From contig JALTKC010000473.1 in NCBI GenBank assembly GCA_027076245.1, forward strand, positions 1 through 11,245: a stretch of DNA of 11,245 nt. Reading direction: 5' to 3'. How positions within the stretch are numbered: the first letter of the stretch is position 1; each line of letters opens with the position of its first letter. The translations under genes and the position numbers were made by a program. This stretch comes from Gammaproteobacteria bacterium. GTDB lineage: Bacteria > Pseudomonadota > Gammaproteobacteria > GRL18. Below, in pieces: positions 1 to 7,214 of the stretch. The notes beneath the pieces are model-generated. The model was not told the origin of the DNA, did not search any database, and worked only from the letters and a program-made list of their open reading frames with translations.

Positions 1-374
1 GTATAAATGGATGCCTCATCCAGTTCACGCAAAGCAATATTCAGTAAAGCCTCTCTTTTTGAAGACTGTTCTTCTGTTAACTGCTCATCCAGTTCCGTAA
101 AAAACTCGTCCTTCTTGACCAGTTCATTCCAGTTGTTTAATGCCTGTCGGATCTGTTCCTCTATTCGGCCACGCAGTTCTTCGGTGGCCGCTTTGGTAAA
201 AGTCATAACCAGGATCTGCTGGACACTTAAACCTTTTTCTAACAACAGGCGCAGATAGAGCCGGGTAATATTATAGGTTTTACCGGTTCCGGCACTGGCC
301 TCAATCAGGTGACGACCGGACAGAGGTATGGTAGCAGGATTCAGTTTTTGCAGGTTAATATTATTGTCAGACAC
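1..374 (-). CDS. recB: RecB (exodeoxyribonuclease V beta subunit), N-terminal 124 codons, cut by window edge
   Basis: This is the start of the RecB subunit of RecBCD, the SF1A 3'-5' helicase and nuclease that processes DNA double-strand ends. Reading from a GTG at 374, the translation starts MSDNNINLQKLNP. A Walker A motif (ASAGTGKT, residues 26-33) sits in the RecB-typical context LIEASAGTGKT, followed by LYLRLLLE. Motif Ia follows as VMTFTKAATEELRGRI. The GTG overlaps the recC stop codon by one base (TAGTG), so translation is probably coupled. An alternative start is not needed, because the residues before Walker A match the usual spacing in this family. The rest of the gene, including helicase motifs II-VI and the C-terminal nuclease domain, lies beyond the left edge. 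Family assignment is from recognised motifs; the GTG start is inferred from the overlap. Confidence 0.95.
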   Translation of the reverse strand, partial: MSDNNINLQKLNPATIPLSGRHLIEASAGTGKTYNITRLYLRLLLEKGLSVQQILVMTFTKAATEELRGRIEEQIRQALNNWNELVKKDEFFTELDEQLTEEQSSKREALLNIALRELDEASIY

Positions 375-3300
375 TATTTAAGCTCCTGCAAATTTTCATA
401 GACGGCCTGATAGCTATCTAACAGACACTGTTGAATTTCAGGGGTCAGCTGAGGTGGTTCCGGATAAAACCATTTAAAATAAGGATCGTTATCAAGGGTG
501 ATACGGTTCTGATCACTGTTTACTTCACGGTTCCAGTTCGAAATTTGTTTCTCAGCCACCACAGCGGGATCAATATCTTTTAACTGGCCTTTTTCAAACA
601 GGCTTTTTCCAAGCACCGCATGCAACAGGCGTGGCTGGCATAAACCGGACTGCCAGATGGATAATAATTTTTTCAGTTCAGCTTTTGCAGTATCAACAGT
701 AATAATATCCGGGATCATAACGGCTTTAACTTCCCGTTCTTTTTTATATTTATTATAGTTAAGGAAAATACCCTGTGTTTCTATTATTTTATCGGTATAA
801 ATAGTGGCCAGTAAATGTGTCAGCCAGAGCCGTATATCATCTTTAGCTGTACGGGTCGCCGGCCGCCAGACAATTAACTGACCGGTTTCTTCAAGCCAGT
901 GTAACTGTGCCTGTATGCTCAAGTCATCAATTTCTACTGCAACGGTCTGAGTCACAATATTACCTTTGTGAAGCAGCGCCTGGCTGAACAATTCGGCCTC
1001 CTGCTCCAGAGTATCCAGTGCGGAAGCCATTAACGGTGATTCAGGCAGCTTGCCGCTTAACTCATGACGCATTCTGCTGACTTTTAATGAATCACCTGCC
1101 AGTAAATGCTCAAAGAAATCCTCTCGGATTTTAAAATCCGTCAGGCTGTTGGTCGAAAACGGTTCGGTGTCTTCAATTTCCTGCTCATTATTTTCAAAGC
1201 GAAGCTCTAAACGCTTATGACAGAATACCTTTAAGGGGTTATCAAAAAAACGCACCAGTTCTTCTACTGTAATTTCGGTTGTTTCAGGCTCTAAAGGTTC
1301 CAGTTTTATTAAATTATTGCGAGCCTCCAGGGGCTCAAGCAGCCGTTTCCAGCGAGGATCAAAACTGGCCTGTTCGCCAGGATAACAGCTTTTACTGAAA
1401 GGATGCAGCGGCTGTTCCTCCGGCTTTTCAAAGGCATAAAATCTCTGCAGGTAAGTCATTAATTCCTTAAGAATAAGACTGGGCTGACGCTCAGTATTTT
1501 TGCGAATATCCCTTCCCTGATAGCTTAGGTACAGTTTCTGACGGGCAGAAATTAAAGCCTCCAGAAACAGATAACGATCATCCTCACGCCGGGAACGGTC
1601 CCCTCTTCTGCGTTTAGACTGCGTCATCAGATTAAAACTAACGGGAATGCTCTGACGCGGAAATTTACCGTCATTTAAACCCAGTACGGCTATAATCTTA
1701 AACGGTATGCTGCGCATGGGGATCATGGAGCAGAAGGTGATCTGCCCGGTTAAAAAATGACTGCCCGTATCTGGCTGGTTAAAATTCTGCTGCAGATAAT
1801 TGCGTACTACAACATAATCAATCGGAACAGAATAATTGGCCTGAGCAGTATTTTCCAGCAGATCATTAATTACTTTATGAATAATATCCTCTGCCCCCTG
1901 CTCTTCTTTCTGCACTGAAAAAAACTGCTCAGCCAGTTCATAAAGATAACTCTGCCACTCTTCTGCAGTACGTGTTCGGGTTAATTCCCGGGCATGATAC
2001 TGCAGGCGTTCAAGCAACTGCATCAGACGCCCAAGCAGCAGTGCATCCTGCCCTTCTACATGGGGCAGTAACAGGCGGTTAGCACTGAGGGTTTCCGAAT
2101 CGCTTTGAGCAAAGCCCAGTAATAGTCGTTCCAGTCCCCATTGCCAGGTAAAAGTGGCAGAGGCATTATCAAGACCGGAAACTTTTTCTTTATGAGCTGA
2201 ATTTATCCCCCAGTGTACCGAGGCTTCATTTAACCACCACTCAATGGTATCCAGCTCAGTATGAGTAAAACCGAATTTAATCTGTATGGCAGGTAAGCGC
2301 AGATAATCCATTATTTTGCTGACTTCAAAACGGCTGTCCGGTAATTGCAGCAGATCAATATAAGCCGCAATTAAAGGCTCAGAATTCATCAGAGTTCGGT
2401 CGGCAATGGAACAGGGCAGCCTGGGATGTTCATCATACTGTTCGCGGTCATAACTGCTGCGAAAAACCGCTTCGATATAAGGCGCATAATCTTCAATGGC
2501 AGGACACAGAACAATAACATCCCGCGGTTTCAGATCAGGATCCGCATTAAACTGATGCAGTAAATAATCATGCAATGCCTGTATTTCTCTCAGCTCACTA
2601 TGACCGGAGCGGATCACCAGCGACTGTCCATGATCTTCTGGTATTTCAGACTCTGCCGGCTCTGCCAGATTTAAAATATCTCTTTGTACCCGAGCTAACA
2701 GGGTATCTTTTTTCTGCTGTGAAGAGTCCTGAGCAACGGCCTCATCAAAAGCACTGATCTCATAGCCCTTAACCTCCTGCAACAGGTTAAAAAAATCTTT
2801 ACCCTGCTGTCCCAGATTAGCCAGCAATGAATTTCTGGACTGGCCAGTCTCATCTTCATTTAACCAGAGTTCCAGCTTGTTCTCCCGTTGTTGACGGGCC
2901 AAAGCCTTATCACTTTGTATATCCCCCCAGAACTCCACACAGGGATTAAGATAAAAGCAATGTATATTGCATTTTGATGCCAGAGCTTCAAAAAAAGCCA
3001 GAGTCTGGGGTGCCATGGTATTCACCGCAAAAATCATAATCTGCCGGGGCAGTTGATTTCCAGAGTAGTCAGCCATGGCGGCAATGGCTTTTTTCTGTAA
3101 ACTGACCGGATGACAGGGTTCTTCAGCCACCAGTTCACGCCACAGCCAGGCCTGCCATTGTTCGGTTTGTTTATCTATATCTGGCTCATCAGTAATAACC
3201 TGATTATTTTCCCATAATTCCAGCCAGTCAGGACGAAACATCATATATTGTTCAAACACATCCCCCATCCGGCTTGCCAGCTGATAACGTTTTAACGGAT

Positions 3301-3691
3301 CAGCACAGCCATTTTCATCCATCCAGTATAGTCTGGCCGGTTTACACAGAGGGTTACCAAGAAATGAGTCCTGTGACATTAAGGCATCAATTCGCCAGCT
3401 TAGAATTTCTCTTTTATAGGGTGACTGGCGGGGAACTTCATCCCCCAGAAGCATTCTTGCTATATCCCAGATAAAACCGACCGGCATCTGAAACTGATAA
3501 TTCATGGCAATACCCTGATGTTTTGCCAGTTCCAGGTTAAGCCAGTGCTGCATACCTTTGCTTTCAACCAGAATAATATCAGGGGTCAGAACATCCTTAA
3601 GTTCAGATGGATCATCGCTTCGATAGTGCTGTACCGCCTTTAGCAGGAGCACCAGATCTTCCATTTTGTTTGACGGGTAAACAGTCAGCAC
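374..3691 (-). CDS. recC: RecC (exodeoxyribonuclease V gamma subunit)
   Basis: RecC is the Chi-scanning subunit of RecBCD. It has an inactivated helicase/nuclease fold that holds the split DNA strands. At 1105 aa it is close to the E. coli protein (about 1120 aa). The N-terminus MLTVYPSNKMEDLVLLL matches the family pattern M-L-x-V-Y-x-S-N. Other family landmarks are GMQHWL near residue 46, FRPDWLELWE near 155, LNPCVEFWGDIQ near 250, MIPMRSIPFK near 655 and RGDRSRREDDRYLFLEALIS near 693-712. The start codon is GTG, preceded by AGGTGA at about 3695-3700. An overlapping ATG two bases upstream is out of frame and stops at once. The gene is not frameshifted and overlaps recB by one base. No ptrA-like gene separates recC from recB, unlike E. 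coli. A promoter lies about 60 bases upstream. Confidence 0.98.
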   Translation of the reverse strand: MLTVYPSNKMEDLVLLLKAVQHYRSDDPSELKDVLTPDIILVESKGMQHWLNLELAKHQGIAMNYQFQMPVGFIWDIARMLLGDEVPRQSPYKREILSWRIDALMSQDSFLGNPLCKPARLYWMDENGCADPLKRYQLASRMGDVFEQYMMFRPDWLELWENNQVITDEPDIDKQTEQWQAWLWRELVAEEPCHPVSLQKKAIAAMADYSGNQLPRQIMIFAVNTMAPQTLAFFEALASKCNIHCFYLNPCVEFWGDIQSDKALARQQRENKLELWLNEDETGQSRNSLLANLGQQGKDFFNLLQEVKGYEISAFDEAVAQDSSQQKKDTLLARVQRDILNLAEPAESEIPEDHGQSLVIRSGHSELREIQALHDYLLHQFNADPDLKPRDVIVLCPAIEDYAPYIEAVFRSSYDREQYDEHPRLPCSIADRTLMNSEPLIAAYIDLLQLPDSRFEVSKIMDYLRLPAIQIKFGFTHTELDTIEWWLNEASVHWGINSAHKEKVSGLDNASATFTWQWGLERLLLGFAQSDSETLSANRLLLPHVEGQDALLLGRLMQLLERLQYHARELTRTRTAEEWQSYLYELAEQFFSVQKEEQGAEDIIHKVINDLLENTAQANYSVPIDYVVVRNYLQQNFNQPDTGSHFLTGQITFCSMIPMRSIPFKIIAVLGLNDGKFPRQSIPVSFNLMTQSKRRRGDRSRREDDRYLFLEALISARQKLYLSYQGRDIRKNTERQPSLILKELMTYLQRFYAFEKPEEQPLHPFSKSCYPGEQASFDPRWKRLLEPLEARNNLIKLEPLEPETTEITVEELVRFFDNPLKVFCHKRLELRFENNEQEIEDTEPFSTNSLTDFKIREDFFEHLLAGDSLKVSRMRHELSGKLPESPLMASALDTLEQEAELFSQALLHKGNIVTQTVAVEIDDLSIQAQLHWLEETGQLIVWRPATRTAKDDIRLWLTHLLATIYTDKIIETQGIFLNYNKYKKEREVKAVMIPDIITVDTAKAELKKLLSIWQSGLCQPRLLHAVLGKSLFEKGQLKDIDPAVVAEKQISNWNREVNSDQNRITLDNDPYFKWFYPEPPQLTPEIQQCLLDSYQAVYENLQELK

Positions 3692-3751
3692 ATTTCACCT
3701 GTTTAGTGAATTTTAGATGGGATTAAGCCGGTAATGTCCGGGTTAAATAAG

Positions 3752-3787
3752 TTTGTAGATTAAAGCATAAAAATGTACACTTTTCAA
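3752..3787 (-). promoter_or_regulatory. Predicted sigma70 promoter of recC-recB
   Basis: On the minus strand a -35 box TTGAAA (3787-3782) and a -10 box TTTAAT (3764-3759) are separated by exactly 17 bases; each box matches the sigma70 consensus at five of six positions. Transcription would start near 3752, leaving a leader of about 60 nt before the recC GTG. The promoter lies in the 129-bp gap between the integrase stop and recC, so recCB can be expressed independently of the integrase gene upstream. No clear terminator for the integrase gene is visible in the gap. Confidence 0.6.
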
Positions 3788-3820
3788 AACCAGAAGACAA
3801 AATGAATATATTATCAGGCT

Positions 3821-5296
3821 TTACTCGCTCAGATCATTTTCAGAGGTAAAATCCAGAGGACTTTTAGCTTGTTTGAGGGTTCTGCTCTGTAAAGTATGGG
3901 TATATTTCATGGTGGTTCTGATATCGCTATGCCCCAGTAATTCCTGAATGGTGCGAATATCATAATTTTCCTGTAACAGATGACTGGCAAAGGAATGCCT
4001 GAAGGTATGAGCAGAAGCTCTTTTCATAATATGCGCGGAATTAACCGCCTTTTTAATGGCTTTTTGTACCACCGTATCATGAATATGATAACGCCGGTAT
4101 TCATTGCTACCCTTTATTCTGGTCAGTGTTGGTGCAGGAAAAAACCACTGCCAGATATATTCTTTGGCCGCATTTTTATACTTTTTATCTAACTGATCAG
4201 GTAAAAATACCCCGGCAAAATTTGCTTTTAAATCGGCTTCATAAAGTTTTGTCGTCTTTTGCAGTTGTTCCTGTAATTCAGGAACAATGCTTTGCGGGAG
4301 AGGAACCGTTCGGTCTTTTTTCCCCTTCCCATCATGTATCGTTAAAACACCCGTATCAAAATTAAAGTTATGAATACGCAGATTCACCGCTTCAGAAATT
4401 CTTAAGCCACAACCATAGAGCAGTTTGACAATCAAATTGATGGGCTCATCTAAATGGTCAAGGATAAGATCAATTTCATCCCTTGATAACACCACTGGAA
4501 TATAAGGTTTACGTTTTGCCCGTTTAACACCTTTAATTTCACCAAATTCTTTTTTTAACACCTGCTTAAACAAAAAGAGCAAAGCATTAAAGGCCTGATT
4601 CTGGCTGGAAGCTGATACTTTTCTTTCCACCGCTAACCAGGTTAAAAAATCAACCACATCCTGCTGACACAGATTCTGAAAGTCTTTGCTTTTGGTATAC
4701 CCCTGAAACTGACGAGTCCAGGTTCGATAAGCTTTCAGTGTTTTGGGTGAATAATGGCGTAATTTAATCTCATTTTCCAACTGTTTATAAACAGACACCC
4801 AGCTATGCCCTGCCCAAGTATGTCCTGTGGTTTCATGAGGACTCAGTTGGAAAGATACTGGTTCGGATTGTTGGGTACTGGAATTGGGTGTTGATATATG
4901 AGCTGCATTTTTTTGGGCTGTTTTAATATTGGCCTCAACAGTTGGAGTACTATAGTCCCGTTCAGCAATATCATGGATTTGATAGGAATGGGTTTTAACA
5001 GGGACACTATTTTGTTGACCAGGTGCAGGGGTATTCATGCTATAAAGCAAACCGATGGCAAATTTAGCCTGATTTTGTTGTTGAACCGATTGCTTTTTTT
5101 CCTGCAATTTACCTAAAAATAAGGGCAGGCTGGACGATGCAAATGGACTGTGATGATATTTATGGCAAAAATCCCAATAATATTTTAGCCATTTGGTACA
5201 AAAATATTGATCGGGCTTTGATAGTTTTCTGTCCAGGAGGATTTGAGTGTATTTCTGACTTAATTTATCAGGTACTTTTTGCATGAGTTTATCCAT
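3821..5296 (-). CDS. intI: Integron integrase (IntI-type tyrosine recombinase) with N-terminal extension
   Basis: This is a tyrosine recombinase that inserts and excises gene cassettes between attI and attC sites. Catalytic residues are readable: R299 (YGCGLRISE), a beta-strand lysine in DGKGKKDR (about 322-329), H430xxR433 (AHTFRHSFAS), H456 (LLGHSD) and Y465 (TTMKYTHT). The integron-specific insertion that binds the extrahelical bases of attC is present at about 377-415 (WQWFFPAP ... RRYHIHDTVVQKAIKKA). The C-terminus carries the IntI-like KSPLDF. The core-binding SAM-like domain is at about 166-255, including SASSQNQAFNALLFLF. At 491 aa it is much longer than the usual 310-340 aa. Residues 1-90 look like a second, diverged SAM-like domain (FLGKLQEKK...QQQNQAKFAIGLLYS), joined by a Q/S/T/P-rich linker (about 95-160). 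The gene points away from the attI-like site and the cassette-like gene, the standard integron arrangement. No canonical LexA box (CTGT-N8-ACAG) is visible upstream. Confidence 0.93.
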   Translation of the reverse strand: MDKLMQKVPDKLSQKYTQILLDRKLSKPDQYFCTKWLKYYWDFCHKYHHSPFASSSLPLFLGKLQEKKQSVQQQNQAKFAIGLLYSMNTPAPGQQNSVPVKTHSYQIHDIAERDYSTPTVEANIKTAQKNAAHISTPNSSTQQSEPVSFQLSPHETTGHTWAGHSWVSVYKQLENEIKLRHYSPKTLKAYRTWTRQFQGYTKSKDFQNLCQQDVVDFLTWLAVERKVSASSQNQAFNALLFLFKQVLKKEFGEIKGVKRAKRKPYIPVVLSRDEIDLILDHLDEPINLIVKLLYGCGLRISEAVNLRIHNFNFDTGVLTIHDGKGKKDRTVPLPQSIVPELQEQLQKTTKLYEADLKANFAGVFLPDQLDKKYKNAAKEYIWQWFFPAPTLTRIKGSNEYRRYHIHDTVVQKAIKKAVNSAHIMKRASAHTFRHSFASHLLQENYDIRTIQELLGHSDIRTTMKYTHTLQSRTLKQAKSPLDFTSENDLSE

Positions 5297-5400
5297 AAAC
5301 TTTTTAATGGGTATTATTGTGTGTTATCCAGAAAAGAATTACAAGCCTGACAGGCGTTTCTTGAGTGAAAGTTAAAAGTATGAGATGATTAAACAGATCT

Positions 5401-5419
5401 AGTCAACTACTAGTTAGGT
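5401..5419 (+). other. Candidate attI recombination site (simple site)
   Basis: The sequence GTTAGGT at 5413-5419 matches the integron core consensus GTTRRRY exactly. Five bases to its left is AGTCAAC (5401-5407), one mismatch from the inverted core RYYYAAC. Together they form a simple site with inverted 7-bp arms and a 5-base spacer, as IntI binds. Inside it AACTA/C/TAGTT (5405-5415) is a perfect palindrome. The site lies 105 bases from the integrase start codon and 34 bases before the cassette-like gene, exactly where attI is expected. Cleavage would fall between G and TT of the core. attI sequences are poorly conserved, so the call rests on position plus core match. Confidence 0.5.
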
Positions 5420-5453
5420 GCAACAAAATCACAGAAGTTATGGAATTTAGACC

Positions 5454-6455
5454 ATGAGCATACTTGAAGAAGCGAAGGAATCCCTTGAAAGAATGCAGCA
5501 ATTCGATTGCGAATCGCTAAGTCGAGATAAGGATTTAGGACAACATTTTAATTTTTTGGAGGCTGTAGAACCTTCCAAAAAGCTTGTCAGATTATATGGT
5601 CAAATATCTTCTACGGTATTGGATGATTTCCCAGAACCAATAGTCACTCAAATAAAACAACAAGCAGATGCCGATTTCAATAGGTTTCAGCAAATATTGG
5701 ATTTCGATCCAAAACAGCAAAATGCAGCACAAACCAGAGATAATATAATAAATCAAATAGCGAGTGCTTATGATGCAGCATTCCAAAAATTATACCCATT
5801 TATATCATATGGTGTAAGTAAATCTGTCGATTTCCAAAGGTTGGAAACGGAGGCTCGGTCAACTATCCAGGCAATCAATGATCAGGCAGAAAAGCTCACC
5901 CAACAACTAGAAGAGAATCAGGCGCAGGCAGAACAGGTACTAGCTGATATTCGTAAGGTTGCGGCAGAGCAAGGCGTATCTCAGCAAGCTATATATTTTA
6001 AGGAGGAGTCAGAAAAACACGAGGAGCTAGCCGATACCTGGAGAGTAAGGACTATTTGGCTGTCTGTTGCTCTTGGGTCCTTTGCATTCCTTAGTATTTT
6101 CTTACACAAGGTTCCTTGGCTAAAACCTGAAGATGCTTTCCAAAATGTTCAATTGATCACAAGCAAAGTATTGGTGTTCGCGGTTATTGCTTATATGCTA
6201 TTTCTGTCTGCTAGAAATTTCCTTTCACACAAGCATAATTCTATTGTAAATAAACATAGGCAGAATGCGTTAATGACATATAGCGCATTGGCTGATGCCG
6301 CTTCTTCAGAGGAAGCTAAAGACATTGTGTTAAACCATGCGGCGTCGTGTATATTTTCACCTCAGGAAACAGGTTATATAAAAAATGAATCCGCCGGTAG
6401 CAACAAGTCAATTGTTGAAATGTTACCAAAAACAACGATGAAATTTAGTGAATAA
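5454..6455 (+). CDS. Unrecognised cassette-type membrane protein with coiled coil and two membrane helices
   Basis: I do not recognise this 333-aa protein. Residues 1-120 are soluble and mostly helical. Residues about 129-193 are rich in E, Q, A and K in heptad-like spacing, consistent with a coiled coil. Two hydrophobic segments, about 199-218 (IWLSVALGSFAFLSIFL) and 236-254 (TSKVLVFAVIAYMLFLSA), look like membrane helices separated by a loop of about 17 residues. A compact C-terminal segment (about 264-310, KHRQNALMTYSAL...CIFSPQETGYIK) looks like a conserved domain and is faintly reminiscent of DUF6161-type membrane proteins. That resemblance is from memory only. There is no signal peptide. 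With a short hairpin loop, both soluble parts would probably be cytoplasmic. The ATG has only a weak GGA at spacing 9. The gene starts 34 bases after the attI-like core and ends one base before an attC-like half-core, so it looks like an integron gene cassette. Function is unknown. Confidence 0.85.
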   Translation: MSILEEAKESLERMQQFDCESLSRDKDLGQHFNFLEAVEPSKKLVRLYGQISSTVLDDFPEPIVTQIKQQADADFNRFQQILDFDPKQQNAAQTRDNIINQIASAYDAAFQKLYPFISYGVSKSVDFQRLETEARSTIQAINDQAEKLTQQLEENQAQAEQVLADIRKVAAEQGVSQQAIYFKEESEKHEELADTWRVRTIWLSVALGSFAFLSIFLHKVPWLKPEDAFQNVQLITSKVLVFAVIAYMLFLSARNFLSHKHNSIVNKHRQNALMTYSALADAASSEEAKDIVLNHAASCIFSPQETGYIKNESAGSNKSIVEMLPKTTMKFSE

Positions 6456-6463
6456 GCATCTAA
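6456..6463 (+). other. Remnant of the cassette's attC site (left R'' half-core), interrupted by intron
   Basis: Directly after the stop codon is GCATCTAA. The expected left core of an attC is RYYYAAC, and GCATCTAAC is the exact complement of GTTAGATGC, a common right-hand attC end. Here the sequence is right up to the first two As, then switches to the antisense 3' end of a group IIC intron. The rest of the attC (L'', loop, L', R') would lie on the far side of the intron, but I find no matching GTTRRRY core there, so it appears lost with the intron's 5' part. The exact boundary may be off by one base. Confidence 0.5.
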
Positions 6464-6535
6464 TCGGGTAGCCAGAGGTATTTAACCTCCAGCCCCCACA
6501 CCACCCTGCATGCGGGTCCGCACAGGGCGGTTCAC
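6464..6535 (-). ncRNA. Group IIC intron domains V and VI
   Basis: On the minus strand, domain V spans about 6535-6497. It begins GTGAACCGCCC, pairs back through GGGTGGTG, and has an inner TGCG/CGCA stem closing a four-base loop. It contains the CGC triad typical of class C domain V, rather than the AGC of other classes. Domain VI follows (about 6496-6464), with the stem GAGGT/ACCTC around an A/T loop, and ends CTACCCGAT. The 5' boundary of domain V abuts the maturase stop codon. The 3' ribozyme core looks intact by eye although the rest of the intron is gone. Confidence 0.75.
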
Positions 6536-6993
6536 TAACTGACACCGTAGTGAAGTGAAATCCATATATCCCGTAAACAGAGCAGTCCTTGTGCTCTGAG
6601 ATACTTATCGTTGAGTCCCATATTAATCCCGTAGGTCTTGGAGCTACGCCACGGGCCTTTACTGGTAATACCACAATCTATTGCCATTTTTACTGGCACA
6701 CCCAGTTTAATCAAACTCCGGACTTTGGTTCGAGGCTTACGCCATTGTCGCCAGTAACACATACGAATACGACGTCTGATCCAATGATCCAAATCCACAC
6801 TGAGTTGATACGCATTAGCAATAAGAAAATAGTTTCCCCATCCTCTGAGATAACGGTTTAAGATCTGAATTTGTTTTATCATCGAAATCCCCCAGTTACG
6901 ATTAGTTAACCGCCGAACTTCCTGCTTGAATTTCTCCAATGAACGTTCGTGAATACGGATGTAACCGTATTTAAACCCGAATCCCAGAGAGTA
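6535..6993 (-). pseudogene. Group II intron reverse transcriptase/maturase, C-terminal fragment
   Basis: The readable frame gives YSLGFGFKYG at its start (about 6993), matching the 'FLGF' step at the end of the RT thumb region. It continues LEKFKQEVRRLTNRNWG, LNRYLRGWGNYF, LDHWIRRRIRMCYWRQWRKP and LGVPVKMAI to the stop at 6535-6537. These are the maturase domain X motifs of class C intron proteins, which lack an endonuclease domain. An in-frame TAA stands immediately upstream of YSLG, and the RT catalytic part (including YADD) is absent. About 150 of the usual 400-plus residues remain. A TTG at 6939 could open a 134-residue frame, but this is unlikely to be a functional protein. Confidence 0.85.
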
Positions 6994-6996
6994 TTA

Positions 6997-7214
6997 CAAG
7001 ACATCCATAAAATAAGAACTCATAAAGCAGATAAGAGACAGCATCAAGTAAAAATAGCCTTATAAAACTATATAATTGTCGTTATTTTTAAGAAGATTTG
7101 CTAAATGGTAAGAAATTACAATAAATAAACAGAAATATTCTATATGCCGGACAGGGGGTAGCCTGCATAATTCTGCAAGTGTTGGAAATAAGTTAATACG
7201 GGTTCGGGTTGAAT
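6997..7214. other. Gene-free AT-rich spacer between intron remnant and transposase gene
   Basis: No credible reading frame, RNA gene or attC core was found. The left two thirds are strongly A/T-rich. The decamer CCGGACAGGG at 7147-7156 recurs at 7226-7235, just inside the 3' end of the transposase gene. Between the copies is a small TGCA...TGCA inverted repeat. No GTTRRRY core is present: GTTGGAA near 7180 and GTTAATA near 7193 both fail at the last position. Confidence 0.5.

Larger units (their letters stand above)
6464..6996 (-). mobile_element. 5'-truncated group IIC (attC-type) intron remnant
   Basis: This is a retroelement fragment on the minus strand. Its 3' end reads CTACCCGAT, the usual 3' end of bacterial class C introns, preceded by domain VI, domain V and the C-terminal part of the intron-encoded reverse transcriptase/maturase. 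Everything 5' of about 6996 is missing: ribozyme domains I-III and the RT palm and finger motifs. Class C introns are known to enter integron attC sites on the bottom strand, antisense to the cassette gene. This copy has that orientation and position. The 5' truncation could come from incomplete reverse transcription or later deletion. The fragment cannot splice on its own. Confidence 0.8.

Noticed and set aside
374..3691. Short open frames on the plus strand inside recC, for example 2575-2757 and 3274-3474
   Set aside because: They are antisense to a strong full-length gene, have no recognisable family and no ribosome sites.
3735..3752. CCGG...CCGG inverted repeat before recC as a terminator of intI
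   Set aside because: Arms are only four bases, there is no T run in the right direction, and it lies downstream of the predicted recC promoter.
5297..5400. LexA (SOS) box controlling intI, as in several integrons
   Set aside because: No CTGT-N8-ACAG or close variant is present; CTGT occurrences on the minus strand lack a partner at the right spacing.
6423..6861. Overlapping frames over the intron remnant at 6423-6674 (minus) and 6589-6861 (plus)
   Set aside because: They run through domain V/VI RNA or antisense to the maturase fragment; only the frame ending at 6535 shows family motifs.
7000..7214. Right-hand half of the disrupted attC
   Set aside because: No GTTRRRY core fits; the GTT words near 7180 and 7193 fail the consensus and have no pairing partner of the form AAC nearby.
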